In this document: positions 38,401 through 49,329 of the stretch, one piece after another
How the letters are laid out: each line of letters starts with the position of its first letter
Numbering within the stretch: the stretch's first letter is position 1
Source: Echinococcus granulosus
Taxonomy: Eukaryota; Platyhelminthes; Cestoda; Cyclophyllidea; Taeniidae
Assembly (NCBI RefSeq): GCF_000524195.1
Contig: NW_020170496.1
Location: forward strand, 163,156 to 227,155
Length of the DNA stretch: 64,000 nucleotides
Direction: 5' to 3'
Notes under the pieces: model-generated
Databases searched by the model: none
What the model was told of the DNA's origin: nothing
Seen by the model: only the letters and a program-made list of their open reading frames with translations
Made by a program: the position numbers and the translations under genes

Positions 38401-40053
38401 GACAAAGTGCACAAATATATCCCAATTCCTTCTAAAAATCTTATTGCACTGGAGGAACCAAATCAGAGAAGACTTGAAATTAGGTTAAATGAATGACAAA
38501 AGACAATCATGATGGATGCTTCTCAAATCACGCATAAAGCGCCGGAAACGAGGTTTGATAAGGCAGTCATTTCAATCAATCAGTAGCATAAAATTTAACA
38601 AATAAGCCTCATAAGAGTTATTCCCTCCGAATTTCTCCCCTTGTTTTTAGGCTCTGTGAAGTAGGGAATGATTCCGAGGAATCACAAAAAGTCGCTCTGT
38701 GTTGTGCTGATTTTAAGTTGTGAGGGCACCGTCGAATATCAAGAACATTTTTCACTCTCAGGCGTTCTTCATCATACACAAAGACATGCGGAGGGTTTTG
38801 GTTGGCAAAATTTGGCTAAGTAATGGAAGAGCCTTCAGTAAAACTAAAGCATTTGTAATAGTTTGGTAAATGGAGGTAGTGTAGTCGTTTTGATCACAGA
38901 TGGAAGTGGTACTTTAAAGTACGGCCATCAAGAACATTTGAAATAATTTGCTCCCGTGAGGCTGTAGGATTGCCTTGCATTGCTTTGTTGTGTTTCTTAC
39001 GTGAATTTTAAGGCAACCCTTCGTCGCATAAGCATCAAAGGAGAAGTCGTCTCTTAGAGGCTTGTCTTTTTAATTTCGCCACAAAAGCTGATCCATTTGT
39101 GGAATCAACACATGTGGCGTTGGGGAAACACCAGCCGTGGTTCTGCCACCTCTTGCAGCCAGAATTTCTTGTAATCACAGGGGATAAATAGATCGCAACA
39201 AAGGTGACGCCAGCTTAAACTGGTACACAGCAGCGCATGTGATAAATAAAATCAAACATTATAATAGATAGCAGCCATTTCATTTTTAGAGATTCAGTAA
39301 AATTAATCAGCTAAGTCAACAGTGGTTATACTAGGGTACTTGCGGCTAAGCATTACATTTCCTGATTTTTCTTGAAAATCACTTACACAAACTAGGTTGC
39401 ACACCACTCCATCAGTATCCAACGTATTCACTGTGAATTTGGTCTCTGCACTGGTGATGGCATAAATCCGCTCAACTACCAGGACAGCGCCATTGGCCAG
39501 ATACCAACCCAACTCGCTTAGCGATTGACGACGAGTAGATTTGGTTGATTCGGTGTTTACCCACTCCTCTATCTCCACAATTAGGTTGTCCAACTCACGA
39601 TGTGTCCGGATGATGCGCTTGATCACCTGGTCCTTGGTCTGCAATGCAATTGGTGTTGCCTACGTCCGTTCATTCACTTACCTTTCGTGTATATTCATTG
39701 GTTTCGTTGAGAAGGTTCAACTGGCTATCTAACTTTGATGTGAGGATTGTGCAGTACTCGGTATCGGCGATACTGTATTCACTTCGAGTGTTAACCAGGA
39801 CGGATTTGTCGTTGGTGTCGGCATTGACAGAACACTGAAATGATGGCAGAAGAAGAGCAGTGGTTGTAATTTAATCTTACCTCGTAAAAGCCTACGTCGG
39901 TGCCATCTTCTGCAATGGCACGGAGCGACTCACTGAAGGTTGCTTGATTGATTGTCGAAGGTGCTAAACCCCATAAACCGATGTGATGGTTAGCCGCTAA
40001 ACTTACTTATATCAGTGCTGAAATCGAAGCTAAGCATGCTTGATCGATCTTTT
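35464..40053 (-). CDS. CATIP: CATIP-like ciliogenesis-associated protein (TTC17-interacting), incomplete model
   Basis: CATIP links TTC17 to actin assembly during ciliogenesis. Exons found, in transcript order: 40053-40007, 39963-39881, 39834-39682, 39638-39387, then a gap, 36058-35982, 35937-35849, 35646-35464 (stop). Phases agree within each group. The C-terminus is the clearest part: VQVGLPIVFKTVDLP, then WRDNYMLYSRFHERKEELKS, then YLYNHPEFVDMVKDFL and NFAADFF. This is the RIIa-like (PKA R-subunit dimerisation-type) tail of CATIP. The upstream exons carry FSESLRAIAEDG and LDTDGVVCNLVC, which resemble the family more weakly. At least one exon must lie in the 3.3-kb gap 36059-39386 but was not identified. 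An ATG at 40037-40035 is a possible start, though the frame stays open to the acceptor at 40054, so an earlier exon may exist. Confidence 0.75.
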
Positions 40054-41129
40054 CTAAAATGTGTAAAGCAATTCGGTTAGATCACTTTAAGATTTCACAT
40101 TAAATTAGGTTTCGCTTTTTTGTTTTTTAATCAAAAAATCACCCATATAAGCAGAGAAAAACTTTCTGCATTTACTTGTCATAAAAACTTGCTCTTTGAC
40201 ATATTTGCGTAACAGAAATGCTAATTTTGCATAGAAACGCATTAAAACCAACTCCACACTATTTCGTTGTCGATATGGCCTATCGTTCACTATATTTAGC
40301 AGTTATTATCATGGTCTCTGACTCGATATTTCACGGTTAAGGTCGGTTCTTGGACCAAAAAATTTGGTTTTATTACCTAGATGAAGTGTAAAAACAAAAG
40401 GTTATAGTAATCTAAATACTGTTAGTAGAAAAATTGGTTAAAAATTATCAGTAAGCGCTGTGTCTCTGCATACCCATCACGAGGCCCAAGATGTGCTTTC
40501 ATCATTTAGCTATTTCTAGGTGGTTTTTAAGTTAGACCCATTTTTATAGCTAACATTATTTGACAATTTTTTTGCTATTCATTTGCAACTTATCTACAGT
40601 TGTACTTCCTCCTAAGTATAATATGGGTCACCGATAAGTAGAAGATGCGAATCAAATTTCTAACAAATTTGTACTTAACTGGCTCTTTTGAAAAAACTGG
40701 GCACATAGGTTGTATTTTAGAAATGGAAATACTCCCCCAAGATTAAGCAAATAATTATTCCTGAATACCTCGGTTTAAAAAATTGCTCGTTTTATTCCCT
40801 ATGGAGGTAAACTTAAACAAACTAAAATCATTCGTAAAAGCATGTTAATTGCTTAAATCAAAAATCCCAGCATTGTTGATTTATCTACCCGAGCCCCGTA
40901 TTTTTCAAGGCTACTTGAAACTAACATACACGACACCCACTATAAGTCGTCACCTTATGCCTGTCCGCGGAAGTCGACAGAGGACGGGGCCGCCCGATGA
41001 GCCGTATACGGCTTATGGAGCCTCACGCAAGTCGAGAGCCATCCTCATAAAAGGAAGGAAAACTATGCGTAATACTGAAACGCCCACCCCGACGGAGGCC
41101 GACGCCCCACCCACCAACGAGACGTAGAC
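40054..41129. other. Spacer upstream of CATIP
   Basis: AT-rich to about 40860. It then becomes more GC-rich at 40930-41120, with an open + strand frame of 92 codons (40849-41127) that has no recognisable domain. Nothing else is supported. Confidence 0.3.
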
Positions 41130-41313
41130 AATCACGGCACCCCCAAACTTCTTCGAAGACGAAAGAAGGCATAACACTCTAGCAGTATACATATACTTCC
41201 GATATACAGAAGGGAGTGAGGCCACTGGCATGACCCAGGGTCCGGCCCACCCGGCGAAGGTACAACGGCCAAGGCACCAAGCGGCCTTTTACCAAAACCG
41301 GGGTTAAACAATC
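41130..41313 (-). repeat. Interspersed ~180-bp repeat, copy 1 (minus)
   Basis: Reverse-complement copy of the family seen at 44.07-48.01 kb. Shared blocks on this strand are GAAGACGAAAGAAGGCATAA, then ATACAGAAGG, a GGCATGACCCAGGGTCCGGC block, CCACCCGGCGAAGG, and a CGGCCTTTTACCAAAACC end near GTTAAACAATC. Confidence 0.65.
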
Positions 41314-41657
41314 AACGTACTGCATTACCTCTGCATAAAGAATCAAATTAAAGATTTGTACAGACGATAGCATGGGGTACAAAAAATGCGCTGCTGGGCG
41401 CACACCGTTAAAACGAACGTTGAGAAAGAATCCAGGATAAGACACGATCTTTTGATGAAATACTACCCTTAAGGCCACTGGAAAGCCTCTCCATCCGGCT
41501 TAAATTAAATCGACTCAACAGAGGGCGCTTTAGAGGTGGTTCGCAACATGTATCCACAGTAGAGGAGGTGCTTAATGGATTGAACCATTTAGGAGTACCG
41601 AGCACGCGGTCTAAAGTAGGAAAAAGCAAAATTGAAGAACCATAAGAGCTCATCGCT

Positions 41658-43348
41658 CTAAACAAAGCACGAGTCGCAATTACGTCGTTGAAAACTCGAG
41701 GGTCGTCTGTTAATAGCAACCCAAGACGCGTTCTCAATTTCTTCGCTTGTGGACGGTGTTTGGCGCTCCGACGAAGTGGTTCCGTAGCCCATACGATCTA
41801 GAAAAATGATTATTGTTACTAAAAACCACAAATGGAGAAAACCCACCTCTATCGGGTAGGGAGAATGAAGATGCTCGTTTGATGTGAACCCGAAGTTTGG
41901 GTTCAAACTCCTCTATGGGCATTAAAGTCCGGAGGTTTGACGATAGCGACCTGCGACGTTTATGTGCACCGCGTCCTACAAGACAACAATCAGCAGAAAT
42001 TGTACTGAGAGCCCGTAATAGGCGATTTGAATATTACAATATTGCGTAAAGCTGGGTATTTCCAAATCTCAGTTCGACAAGCACTGTGCACCGCATTCTC
42101 ATTCCAAGATAAGAAGGAATTAACGAAGTTTGTCGGTACCTACGTCATTAATGTATAAGTCATGAGTAGTGATCATAACTTCATTCGACACGAACGTTCG
42201 CGACAAATAAGGGAAGAATGGAGGCTCCCAAATCTTAATGGCTCATTCGGTCTCAAAATCCCAACATTTCGGCTACTACATTAAAAGCGTCTATGAGAGA
42301 CTAATTGTTCTACGAAATCTAGAACCACAAGTAATGTGGTCCCGAAGTATTTCAACTAAGAGTTTTTTATTTCCGAATTTCATTACGCTACGGGAGTAAA
42401 ATGCCACTTTGACGGGTTTCAAAATGAAATGTCAGATGAAGGACAATGGAAAAAAGAATATAAAAAGTAGTTCAAATGTATTTTTACATGGTATGTATTA
42501 ATACTGTGGCAAACGTGGAAGATAATTTAGGAAGCAACAACGTTCTACAACGGAAATATTGACATTTCGACTTGATCGCGATTTCAAGAGATCTCCCAGG
42601 ATTGGAGGATAAAAGTGGCACCGTCTGGTCAACTTTGACTACGAACATGTAATATGAAGCGGAATCACAATGACAAAAACGCACCTCGATCAGATGATCG
42701 GAGCAAAGAAGGCCCCGTAGTTCCGCGTGCCAAAGCGTACTTGAGCTCCTCTATAGGAGCTATAATTCGCCGCCTACATGTGATGTTAGCACCAGATCCT
42801 ACATATAAAATGACGGGAAAATAAACACGAAAAAATTGTTTTTTCATCCACACTTTCTTCTTAAGAGAAACCATAGAGAACTGCCAGAAACAAAACTCAC
42901 CTCGGCTAGATGATGGGACTAACGTTGAGCTTTTAATACGGTTCTGGAGGACACATTTACGGTTCTTTAAAAGGGATGTACGGCGGATTTCAGCATGTCT
43001 TTCAGAAGCACATCCGAAGGGATTTCGAGGAACCAATGTCTTTGAACGTGGGCATGCTTAAGAGGAATAATTTGGATTTATTAATTTTAGACTCAGCTAC
43101 TGCATAAAAGTGTACTTAAACTAAATGCTTTTCTCTTATTACAGTCAAATTCCGAATCAGAGAGGAAATAACACTATTAACCTACCAACAGGTATCACGT
43201 CTGAAAAGTAGTCCAGTTTTTCCCCATCAGAATCTTCAACTTGCATTTCCGTGTACTAACAATGGTGAGGTTATCAATGTTGGACATCAATCATAACCAA
43301 CCTTTTTTATAACAGCGCCTAACCCTCCACTGAAGAACATTTCTAAAC
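41658..43348 (-). CDS. Unrecognised basic protein with two similar phase-1 exons (partial at 5' end)
   Basis: I do not recognise this family. In-phase exons, in transcript order: 43348-43302, 43255-43186, 43056-42901, 42798-42685, 41975-41847, 41797-41658. The first exons read LEMFFSGGLGAVIKK, YTEMQVEDSDGEKLDYFSDV and ACPRSKTLVPRNPFG, which look like conserved coding sequence. The product is rich in Ser, Arg and Lys with no membrane segment. The exons at 42798-42685 and 41975-41847 look related: both start RGxGA, carry API/MPI-EE-L/F and end SSDR or LPDR at a phase-1 junction. In the last exon the phase-consistent frame stops at 41658. Another frame of the same exon stays open to 41408 and also looks coding. 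No start codon was fixed upstream of 43348. Confidence 0.55.
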
Positions 43349-44065
43349 CTAAAAGAATGTCATGAGCAAAAAAAATCGATATTGTCGTAGCTTCTACTCC
43401 ATAGTAAAGTTCTTACAAGAATTTTAAGAATTTACGACTGGGAAACGCGCTCTCTGATGGCAAATTACAAATTAGGTTAACCATGTAAGTAGTAAAACAT
43501 GTAGCGTTAATGTGGTGAAGACAGTAAAGTTGGTAAAACTAAGCATTAGCAAACATTAAAGAGGACTCGACGCACCAGTAATACCAAAGGATTATAAAAG
43601 GACAAATCTGGAAATATGTCAATGCCAGCAAGGGATAAACCAACGCTAAAAAACCCGCCCAAGAAATCCATAAAGGGCAGAATGAGAATTAGAAGGCAAA
43701 TGAGAGTAGTAAAACAATTTAACATGAATGGAAATAAATCAGCAAAACATAAATGATCAAAATGAATAAATATTAAAAGCGCCCGTGTAAATTATTGTAT
43801 TCTGGTGTCAAGCCTTTACTTAATTATTTATTTTATGGAGAGAGAGTATTGCAAAAGGAAAAATTTAATACAGCAGCAACTAAAGCAAATGCATAATCCT
43901 TACTTATTACCCATTTTAAAGTTAAAAGTGCTTAAAAGCAGTGATCAGTGTCGAAGTATATGCAGTTTTTTTAATTAACTTAAAATTTCGTTGATTTATA
44001 TTTCCGCTGATATATTACTGGTATGCGCTTGAATACATATAAATTACTCTGTTGTATGTAACACG

Positions 44066-44222
44066 CTGCCTGTTTGCTTAACCCTCGGTTCCGGTAAATA
44101 GACCATCGGGTGGGCTGGCCAGTGGCCCTAATACCTTCTGTATGTCAAATATATTGCAACATTCCGGGGCTTCCCTGAAGACGAAAGAAGACATAATACT
44201 CGGGCAGAAAATATATTGTAAT
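44066..44222 (+). repeat. Interspersed repeat, copy 2 (composite: left half +, right half inverted)
   Basis: The left half (CCCTCGGTTCCGGT..., GGGTGGGCTGGCC, CCTAATACCTTCTGTATG) runs forward. At about 44160-44215 the right half appears inverted (CTTCCCTGAAGACGAAAGAA, CATAATACTCGGGCAGAA). It abuts copy 3. Confidence 0.6.
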
Positions 44223-44407
44223 ACGGTGGTTGTTTATCCCTCGGTATTTGCCAGGAGCCGCTTTTAAATTGGCTTTTGCACCACACCGGGTGGGCTAACC
44301 TTCGGGCCGAGCCAGTAGATAAAATACCTTCTGTATTTCGAATATTTACATTCTACCCGAGTACTATATCTTAATTCGTCTTCAGTGAAGCCACGGGGCG
44401 CTACATT
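44221..44407 (+). repeat. Interspersed repeat, copy 3 (plus)
   Basis: Nearly full-length copy running from GGTGGTTGTTTATCCCTCGG through GGGTGGGCTAACCTTCGGGC, AATACCTTCTGTATTTCGAA and CGTCTTCAGTGAAG to GGCGCTACATT. It serves as a reference for the family. Confidence 0.7.
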
Positions 44408-45125
44408 GGTAGCAGCGGAAAGCAAACCCCATCCTAAAGGACATCCGTCCTGATTTTCACTGCTGTGCGATAAACCTTAGCTGGGCGGGAGAAGTACGTA
44501 TGCTACAGATGGGAGAATGGCGGTGACCTCAAATAAAAGGGTTGAAATTGACGTCTACCTTCAGTATCTCTCCTAGTTCCACGTTCTTTAGGAAATCTAT
44601 TAACAACTGAAAAGAGACTGGACTTGAACCGTCTGGAAGTTAGTTTACAGCCTTCCCATACCGCACCTTCATGAAGCTATTGATAAAGTGAATTCGCGAT
44701 ACCTCCTCCATTTCCTTACTAGCTGAGTAGACCCTGGGCAGCTCGGAAGTGGAGACAATGTGGCAAGGAGGAGCAGACGCGAAACCCTTTCCTCACGGAT
44801 CTGTGTTAAATCCCGTTCTTCCTCACACAAATCTGCTTTTAGGCCAGTGTGTCTATATTTATCTATGGAAACACATGATGGTTAGCACAATTCCCCATTT
44901 CTGTATCGAGTTCTTAAGCCGGACGAAACTCCAGATCCAATTAAATTGCCAAGAGGGATCAGTGACAATACGGTTAACTATCTCCTCAGTTGCATGCTAA
45001 TTTGATGACTGGCACGGCCGGCTCGTGGGTGTTTCTTAAAGCACCGACTATGTTATGATAGCTGATGCAGGAGGTTGACCGAGGGGAGTGCCGCAGACAA
45101 CTCTCGAAAGAAGAGAGGGGCTATG

Positions 45126-45380
45126 TAATATGGTGGTTGTTTAACTTTTGGTTTTGGTGAAGAGCCCTTTTTTGACTTGGCCATTGTACCTCGCCAGGTG
45201 GGCTGGCCTTCAGACCATGTCATAGTTCAAATACCCGGCTTGGTACAATAGCCAAGTCAAAAGTCAGAAGTGGCTCCACGCTAGTACCGAGAGATAAACA
45301 ACCGTCGTACTACAATGTGTATTCTGCCTGAATATTATGCTTTCTTTCGCCTTCAGAGAAGTCTTGGAAGCCTACTAACA
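45126..45380 (+). repeat. Interspersed repeat, copy 4 (plus, with an inserted inverted left arm forming a hairpin)
   Basis: Forward left arm at 45131-45187, GC-rich core to about 45238, inverted left arm at 45240-45304, then the forward right end (TATTCTGCCTGAATATTATG, TCGCCTTCAGAGAAGTCTTG). The arms pair at about 20 of 21 bases over TTTTGACTTGG(C/C)(C/T)ATTGTACC. Confidence 0.65.
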
Positions 45381-45967
45381 TTCCCCAAAAACGGCATTTT
45401 ATGCTGTAGTACTACCTCTGGGCACCAAATGTGCCGCTCTATTAAACAAAACACAAAATATCAACACAGTCCCATTCTTCTACCGTACAATGTCTCCAGT
45501 GCTTCTGTTTGTCAATTTTCTGAGCTGACCATCACAACGCATACGTTGTTCATAAGCGCCCACACAGTAGAAACTCCTGTAATTGTATTTCTTTGCATTT
45601 GAGATAGCATTAATTCACTACGTCATTAATACGCCACATCACTTTTATTGCATTTGAAGTTTTGCTCTATTTGTAAGCCGTATTTAGATGAAGAAGTGCA
45701 CAGAATTTGCTCTCCTCATGACGTTGTCTTACAACGACCACTAATAGTAAAATAAGCTTAAAAAGTTTAGCATTTAATAAAATTCAGGGGGGCTACACAC
45801 TTCTGATTTGTGTCACCTATTGTTTGTTAACCTCGAATTTTGAATTTAATCACAGAAATCAGAATGGTGGTTTTGTAGATCAAGCTTGTTCGTTGACGCC
45901 AACAATGCGGCTTCCCGAAATCACGCCAGATTCATAATAAGGCAAATTAATAGGTGCGACCGTATGT

Positions 45968-46100
45968 AAAGCCTTGAGACTCCCTTGAAGACACAAAAAA
46001 CATAACACTGAGATAGAACATACTTTTGATATGCAGAAGGGCTAAAGGCTAATGGCATGGCACGGAGGCCAGCCTACCCGCGATGGCACAGTGGTAGAGA
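45968..46100 (-). repeat. Interspersed repeat, copy 5 (minus, truncated)
   Basis: Inverted copy with GACTCCCTTGAAGACAC, CATAACACTGAGATAGAACA, ATATGCAGAAGGG and GGCATGGCACGGAGGCCAGC. The left-arm part of the element is missing or unrecognisable. Confidence 0.6.
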
Positions 46101-46769
46101 GTTAAAATAAAAATGGCATATTACACATGCATTACTAACATGCAGTTTAGTTAGTATTCTCCATTATTACATATTTGAAAAATATTCAAGGCAGAAAAAG
46201 TCAGCCAAAACTTTTTTCCTTTTTAAAAGGATGATATTGCCGTAAATGGTAAGGGAAACAATTATTTACGCTAATAGCTTTCCAAAAGGAAGCACCTGTA
46301 TCATCTATCACTTTTTTAATGCGGACTGCAATGTCTGGAGTCTTAATTAACACATACACGGAATGTCTGGGCGAAGATAAGCATAGCTGGACGGCTACGT
46401 GATTTGATAACTAAAGAATCGGCACCGCCTTAACTGACTACAAAACGACACGTAGATACATAATGAATGTGCGTTATAGTCAGTATTATGTGTGTTCCTT
46501 CAAGATTTTCAAATGTCACCCTCAAAGTAATTGCAGTGGTTTACAAAATAGCACCAAGGACTGGAAAATGCTCCTGCCTGGACGTTTTATGTAGGCTATT
46601 GTCACCGACTACTCAACTACGTAGCAAACCCAGTCTCCGTAAGGCGTACTTGTGCTCTGCCGTATAAATTTACGTCCATGGTGGTTTCGTCTTAGGTTTT
46701 CTACACGTTATTAATATACTTCACCACACCACTTTGCTTTTTTATAACACTACGTAATACGCTAGTCGT

Positions 46770-46957
46770 TCGTTCAGCCGTCGGTTTTGCCAAAGAGCTA
46801 GCCTGTCTTGGCCAGTGTGCCTTTCCAGATGGGCTGGCCTTCGGGTCATGCCAATAGCCCTAATACCTTCTGCATGCCTATGTATATATATCTTTTGCTC
46901 AAAAAACTATGTACTCTTTTATTCTTAGGGAAGTCTTGGGACGCTACAATTATGGAG
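46770..46957 (+). repeat. Interspersed repeat, copy 6 (plus)
   Basis: Forward copy with CGGTTTTGCCAAAGAGC, CTTGGCCAGTGTGCC, GATGGGCTGGCCTTCGGGTC, AATACCTTCTGCATGCC and GGGAAGTCTTGGGACGCTAC. Its middle is more diverged than in copies 3 and 7. Confidence 0.68.
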
Positions 46958-47821
46958 ACTTGGAGAGGCACAATAAATTTGCATTTGAGGTACATTTTCC
47001 AATTTTTTTAGCATCTTTAATAAGTGTAAATTTGAGGTGAGAAATCTCCACAACAACATTTTTGACATGAGAAATAGCACTTTGAGCTGCAATTATTTCC
47101 TAACTAAATCTTAAAAAAATTCCTCCTAATTTCGCAAAAACTATTTTGTTAATATACTAAAGTTCTGCAAAAAAGCCTAAATTGACGTGGACACACCTGC
47201 GTAGATTACGGAATCTTGCAGCAACACTGCGTTCATAATTTGAATACTTAGTAAATATTTGCTTAATTTGGTATGAAACGCTGTGATTTATCCTTTCTTA
47301 AATGCAGTGCCCCTTGAGACTGTGTAGACTGCACATCTGCTCTACGGCTTACATTTTAGGCCCTATCAGCACCCATCCACCTTTTCCGCCCCTTATTTCA
47401 AATTGTTGGTTTGAAATAACTGGTAAGAGTTCATACAATACCACAGTTTAGAAGGAACTGGTGTTAGGTTCTGCTTTAGCAACCAATAATGTCTCCTGAG
47501 TCATGCGGTTGGCGTAAATCAACCGCAAGCCCACTAAAATCTCTAATTAAACAAACATGTATTACACATCGTCCTCATAATGCTACAATGCTTTGGTATC
47601 TTGTTGAGGTCCGTGTCTGACTACGTTGGAACCTAAGTCTCCGCAGATTGTACTTCCGCCCCGCGGCAGGCCCCCCCAGGTAAGCCAGTGGCCTCTACTT
47701 CTTCTATGGATTGGTGATGGTATTGCGAATAAACTCTACTTTAGGCAGTAACTACTTGGGCCAATGCTTAAAATGTTGTTGCAGTATAAAATACATTGTT
47801 CTTTGAAATAAGATTTAGACG

Positions 47822-48010
47822 TAATACTATGGTTGTTTGTCTCTCGGCATTGGTAAGAGCCACTTTTGAATTGGCCTTCGCACCACCCTGGGTGTGCTGG
47901 CCTTCGCGCCATACCAGTAATGCAAATACCTTCTATGTGCCGAATATGTATGTTCTGCCTGAGTGTTATGTTTTTTTTTCGTCTTCAGGGGAAGTCTCGG
48001 GACGCTACAT
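47822..48010 (+). repeat. Interspersed repeat, copy 7 (plus)
   Basis: Forward copy with GGTTGTTTGTCTCTCGGCAT, GAATTGGCCTTCGCACC, GTGTGCTGGCCTTCGCGCC, AATACCTTCTATGTGCCGAA, TGTTCTGCCTGAGTGTTATG, CGTCTTCAGGGGAAGTCTCG and GGACGCTACAT. It lies about 330 bp upstream of the RPL27 leader. Confidence 0.7.
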
Positions 48011-48393
48011 AAACTAATATATTTTGTGATTTGGGGAGGCGACAAAAAGAAGCCAGTGCACTAAAACACGCTACGCCTACCTGCCTTATCCAAGGACTTA
48101 TTAAATATTGCTTTTTGAGGGTTGTTTAATTTTATCAGAAGGCTGTGTTCGCGAAATTTCGTAAGCAGCGGGACATATTTCTGCCCATTGTAATGGACCT
48201 CAGTAATAAAGTGCCAAAATGCATTGACTTTATTGCTAAAGTTTATTTTTATATTATATTAAAGTGGAATTAATTTAGTATTTAGCTCTCTAAGATCTTT
48301 TGTTTGAGTTGCCACACTTCTGCCCGTTTTGACTCGTTATGTCGCGTGAGGTTAGGTAAGTCTTTTTGTTTTGCTATAAATCTTAGGTCAAAT

Positions 48394-48838
48394 ATGCGAT
48401 TGATGCGTCCGGGGATGGCTGTTATTGTCCTCAGCGGAAAATATGCTGGTCGCAAAGCCATTATCATCAAAAATTACGATGATGGTTCAACGCAGAAACC
48501 GTATGGCCATGCTCTCGTTGTCGGCATTGACCGTTATCCCCGTCGTATTCTGCGGAGAATGAGTAAAAAGCGGATCGAGGGCCGCTCCAAGATAAAGCCA
48601 TTCATAAAATTGATCAACTACAATCATATTATGCCGACTAGGCACACTATTAACATTCAATTCAACACAAGTGTTGTCAATAAGAACTGCCTAGTTGACA
48701 AACCGAAGAAAAGAACAGCTCTTCTGGAGGCTAAGATGAAGCTCCAAGAAAGGTATGGTTGACTTGTCTTAATCCATTCCTCTACGCAGGTACCGCACCA
48801 ACGAAAACCCCTGGCTCTTCCGTAAACTACGATTCTAG
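48394..48838 (+). CDS. RPL27: 60S ribosomal protein L27 (eL27)
   Basis: Structural protein of the large ribosomal subunit. Exons 48394-48752 and 48790-48838 join through a 37-nt intron and give 135 residues, against about 136 in animals. The N-terminal KOW segment is seen in RPGMAVIVLSGKYAGRKA. Family blocks follow: HALVVGIDRYPRR, RSKIKPFIKLINYNHIMPTR, VVNKN and the terminal NPWLFRKLRF. The ATG at 48394 aligns with the family start. An upstream ATG at 48339 would, after removal of the 31-nt AG-ending segment 48357-48387, be in frame and add eight residues, so the leader may be cis- or trans-spliced. It is convergent with CDK10. Confidence 0.95.
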
Positions 48839-48863
48839 TTTACCTGTGGACGTGTAAAAACCT

Positions 48864-48869
48864 AATAAA
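48864..48869 (+). terminator. Polyadenylation signal AATAAA of RPL27
   Basis: The hexamer lies 25 nt after the stop codon, which suits a short 3' UTR of a highly expressed ribosomal gene. Confidence 0.6.
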
Positions 48870-49329
48870 ATGTTCGGCTACCATGGGAGGCCTACTCTGC
48901 TTTAGTAATGACGTGGATCAGTTAACAACTCCTAAGCCGAGTTTGGTTCGGACGCCCATGCGCATGTTAAGAGTTGTTCGTGGAGGTGCAGTGTTGCTAA
49001 CGTCCCGAAACGGAGTAAACCTCTCTTGTACCATTATCATAGGATAGTGGCCTTATGGCTCTTTGGTTGCGGCGGCGTTGTTATATCTGCTCTGACAAAT
49101 CTACGCTGGGGCACTGCCGTGTGTGACGCCCCCTCTGGCGCCGCTTTCTGTGCTCCTGATGCCAACCGGCTTCGCTGCTACTCGCACTGTATACCCCAAA
49201 CGGGAAATGGGACCAAGTTTACTTAAAAAGGGTTTACTAAACGGTTGCATGGTGTCTCACATTTGGAGTGTGGACAACCATCTATTTACAAAACGCATTG
49301 TCGAGGCCCGTTGCATCCATTTTCGCAGC

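Larger units (their letters stand above)
43349..48300. other. Repeat-rich gene desert upstream of RPL27
   Basis: About 5 kb of AT-rich DNA holding six of the ~180-bp repeats (44.07-44.41, 45.13-45.38, 45.97-46.10, 46.77-46.96 and 47.82-48.01 kb). No coding exon with convincing splice sites or family similarity was found between them. Confidence 0.5.

Noticed and set aside
40849..41127. 92-codon + strand frame rich in Pro/Thr/Arg
   Set aside because: No splice support, no domain, and it runs towards a repeat copy.
44575..44690. Minus-strand GGTTCAAGTCC (44630-44620), a tRNA B-box match with a GTA-like anticodon at the right spacing
   Set aside because: Acceptor, anticodon and T stems do not pair, so it is not a tRNA gene; it is at best a tRNA-like relic.
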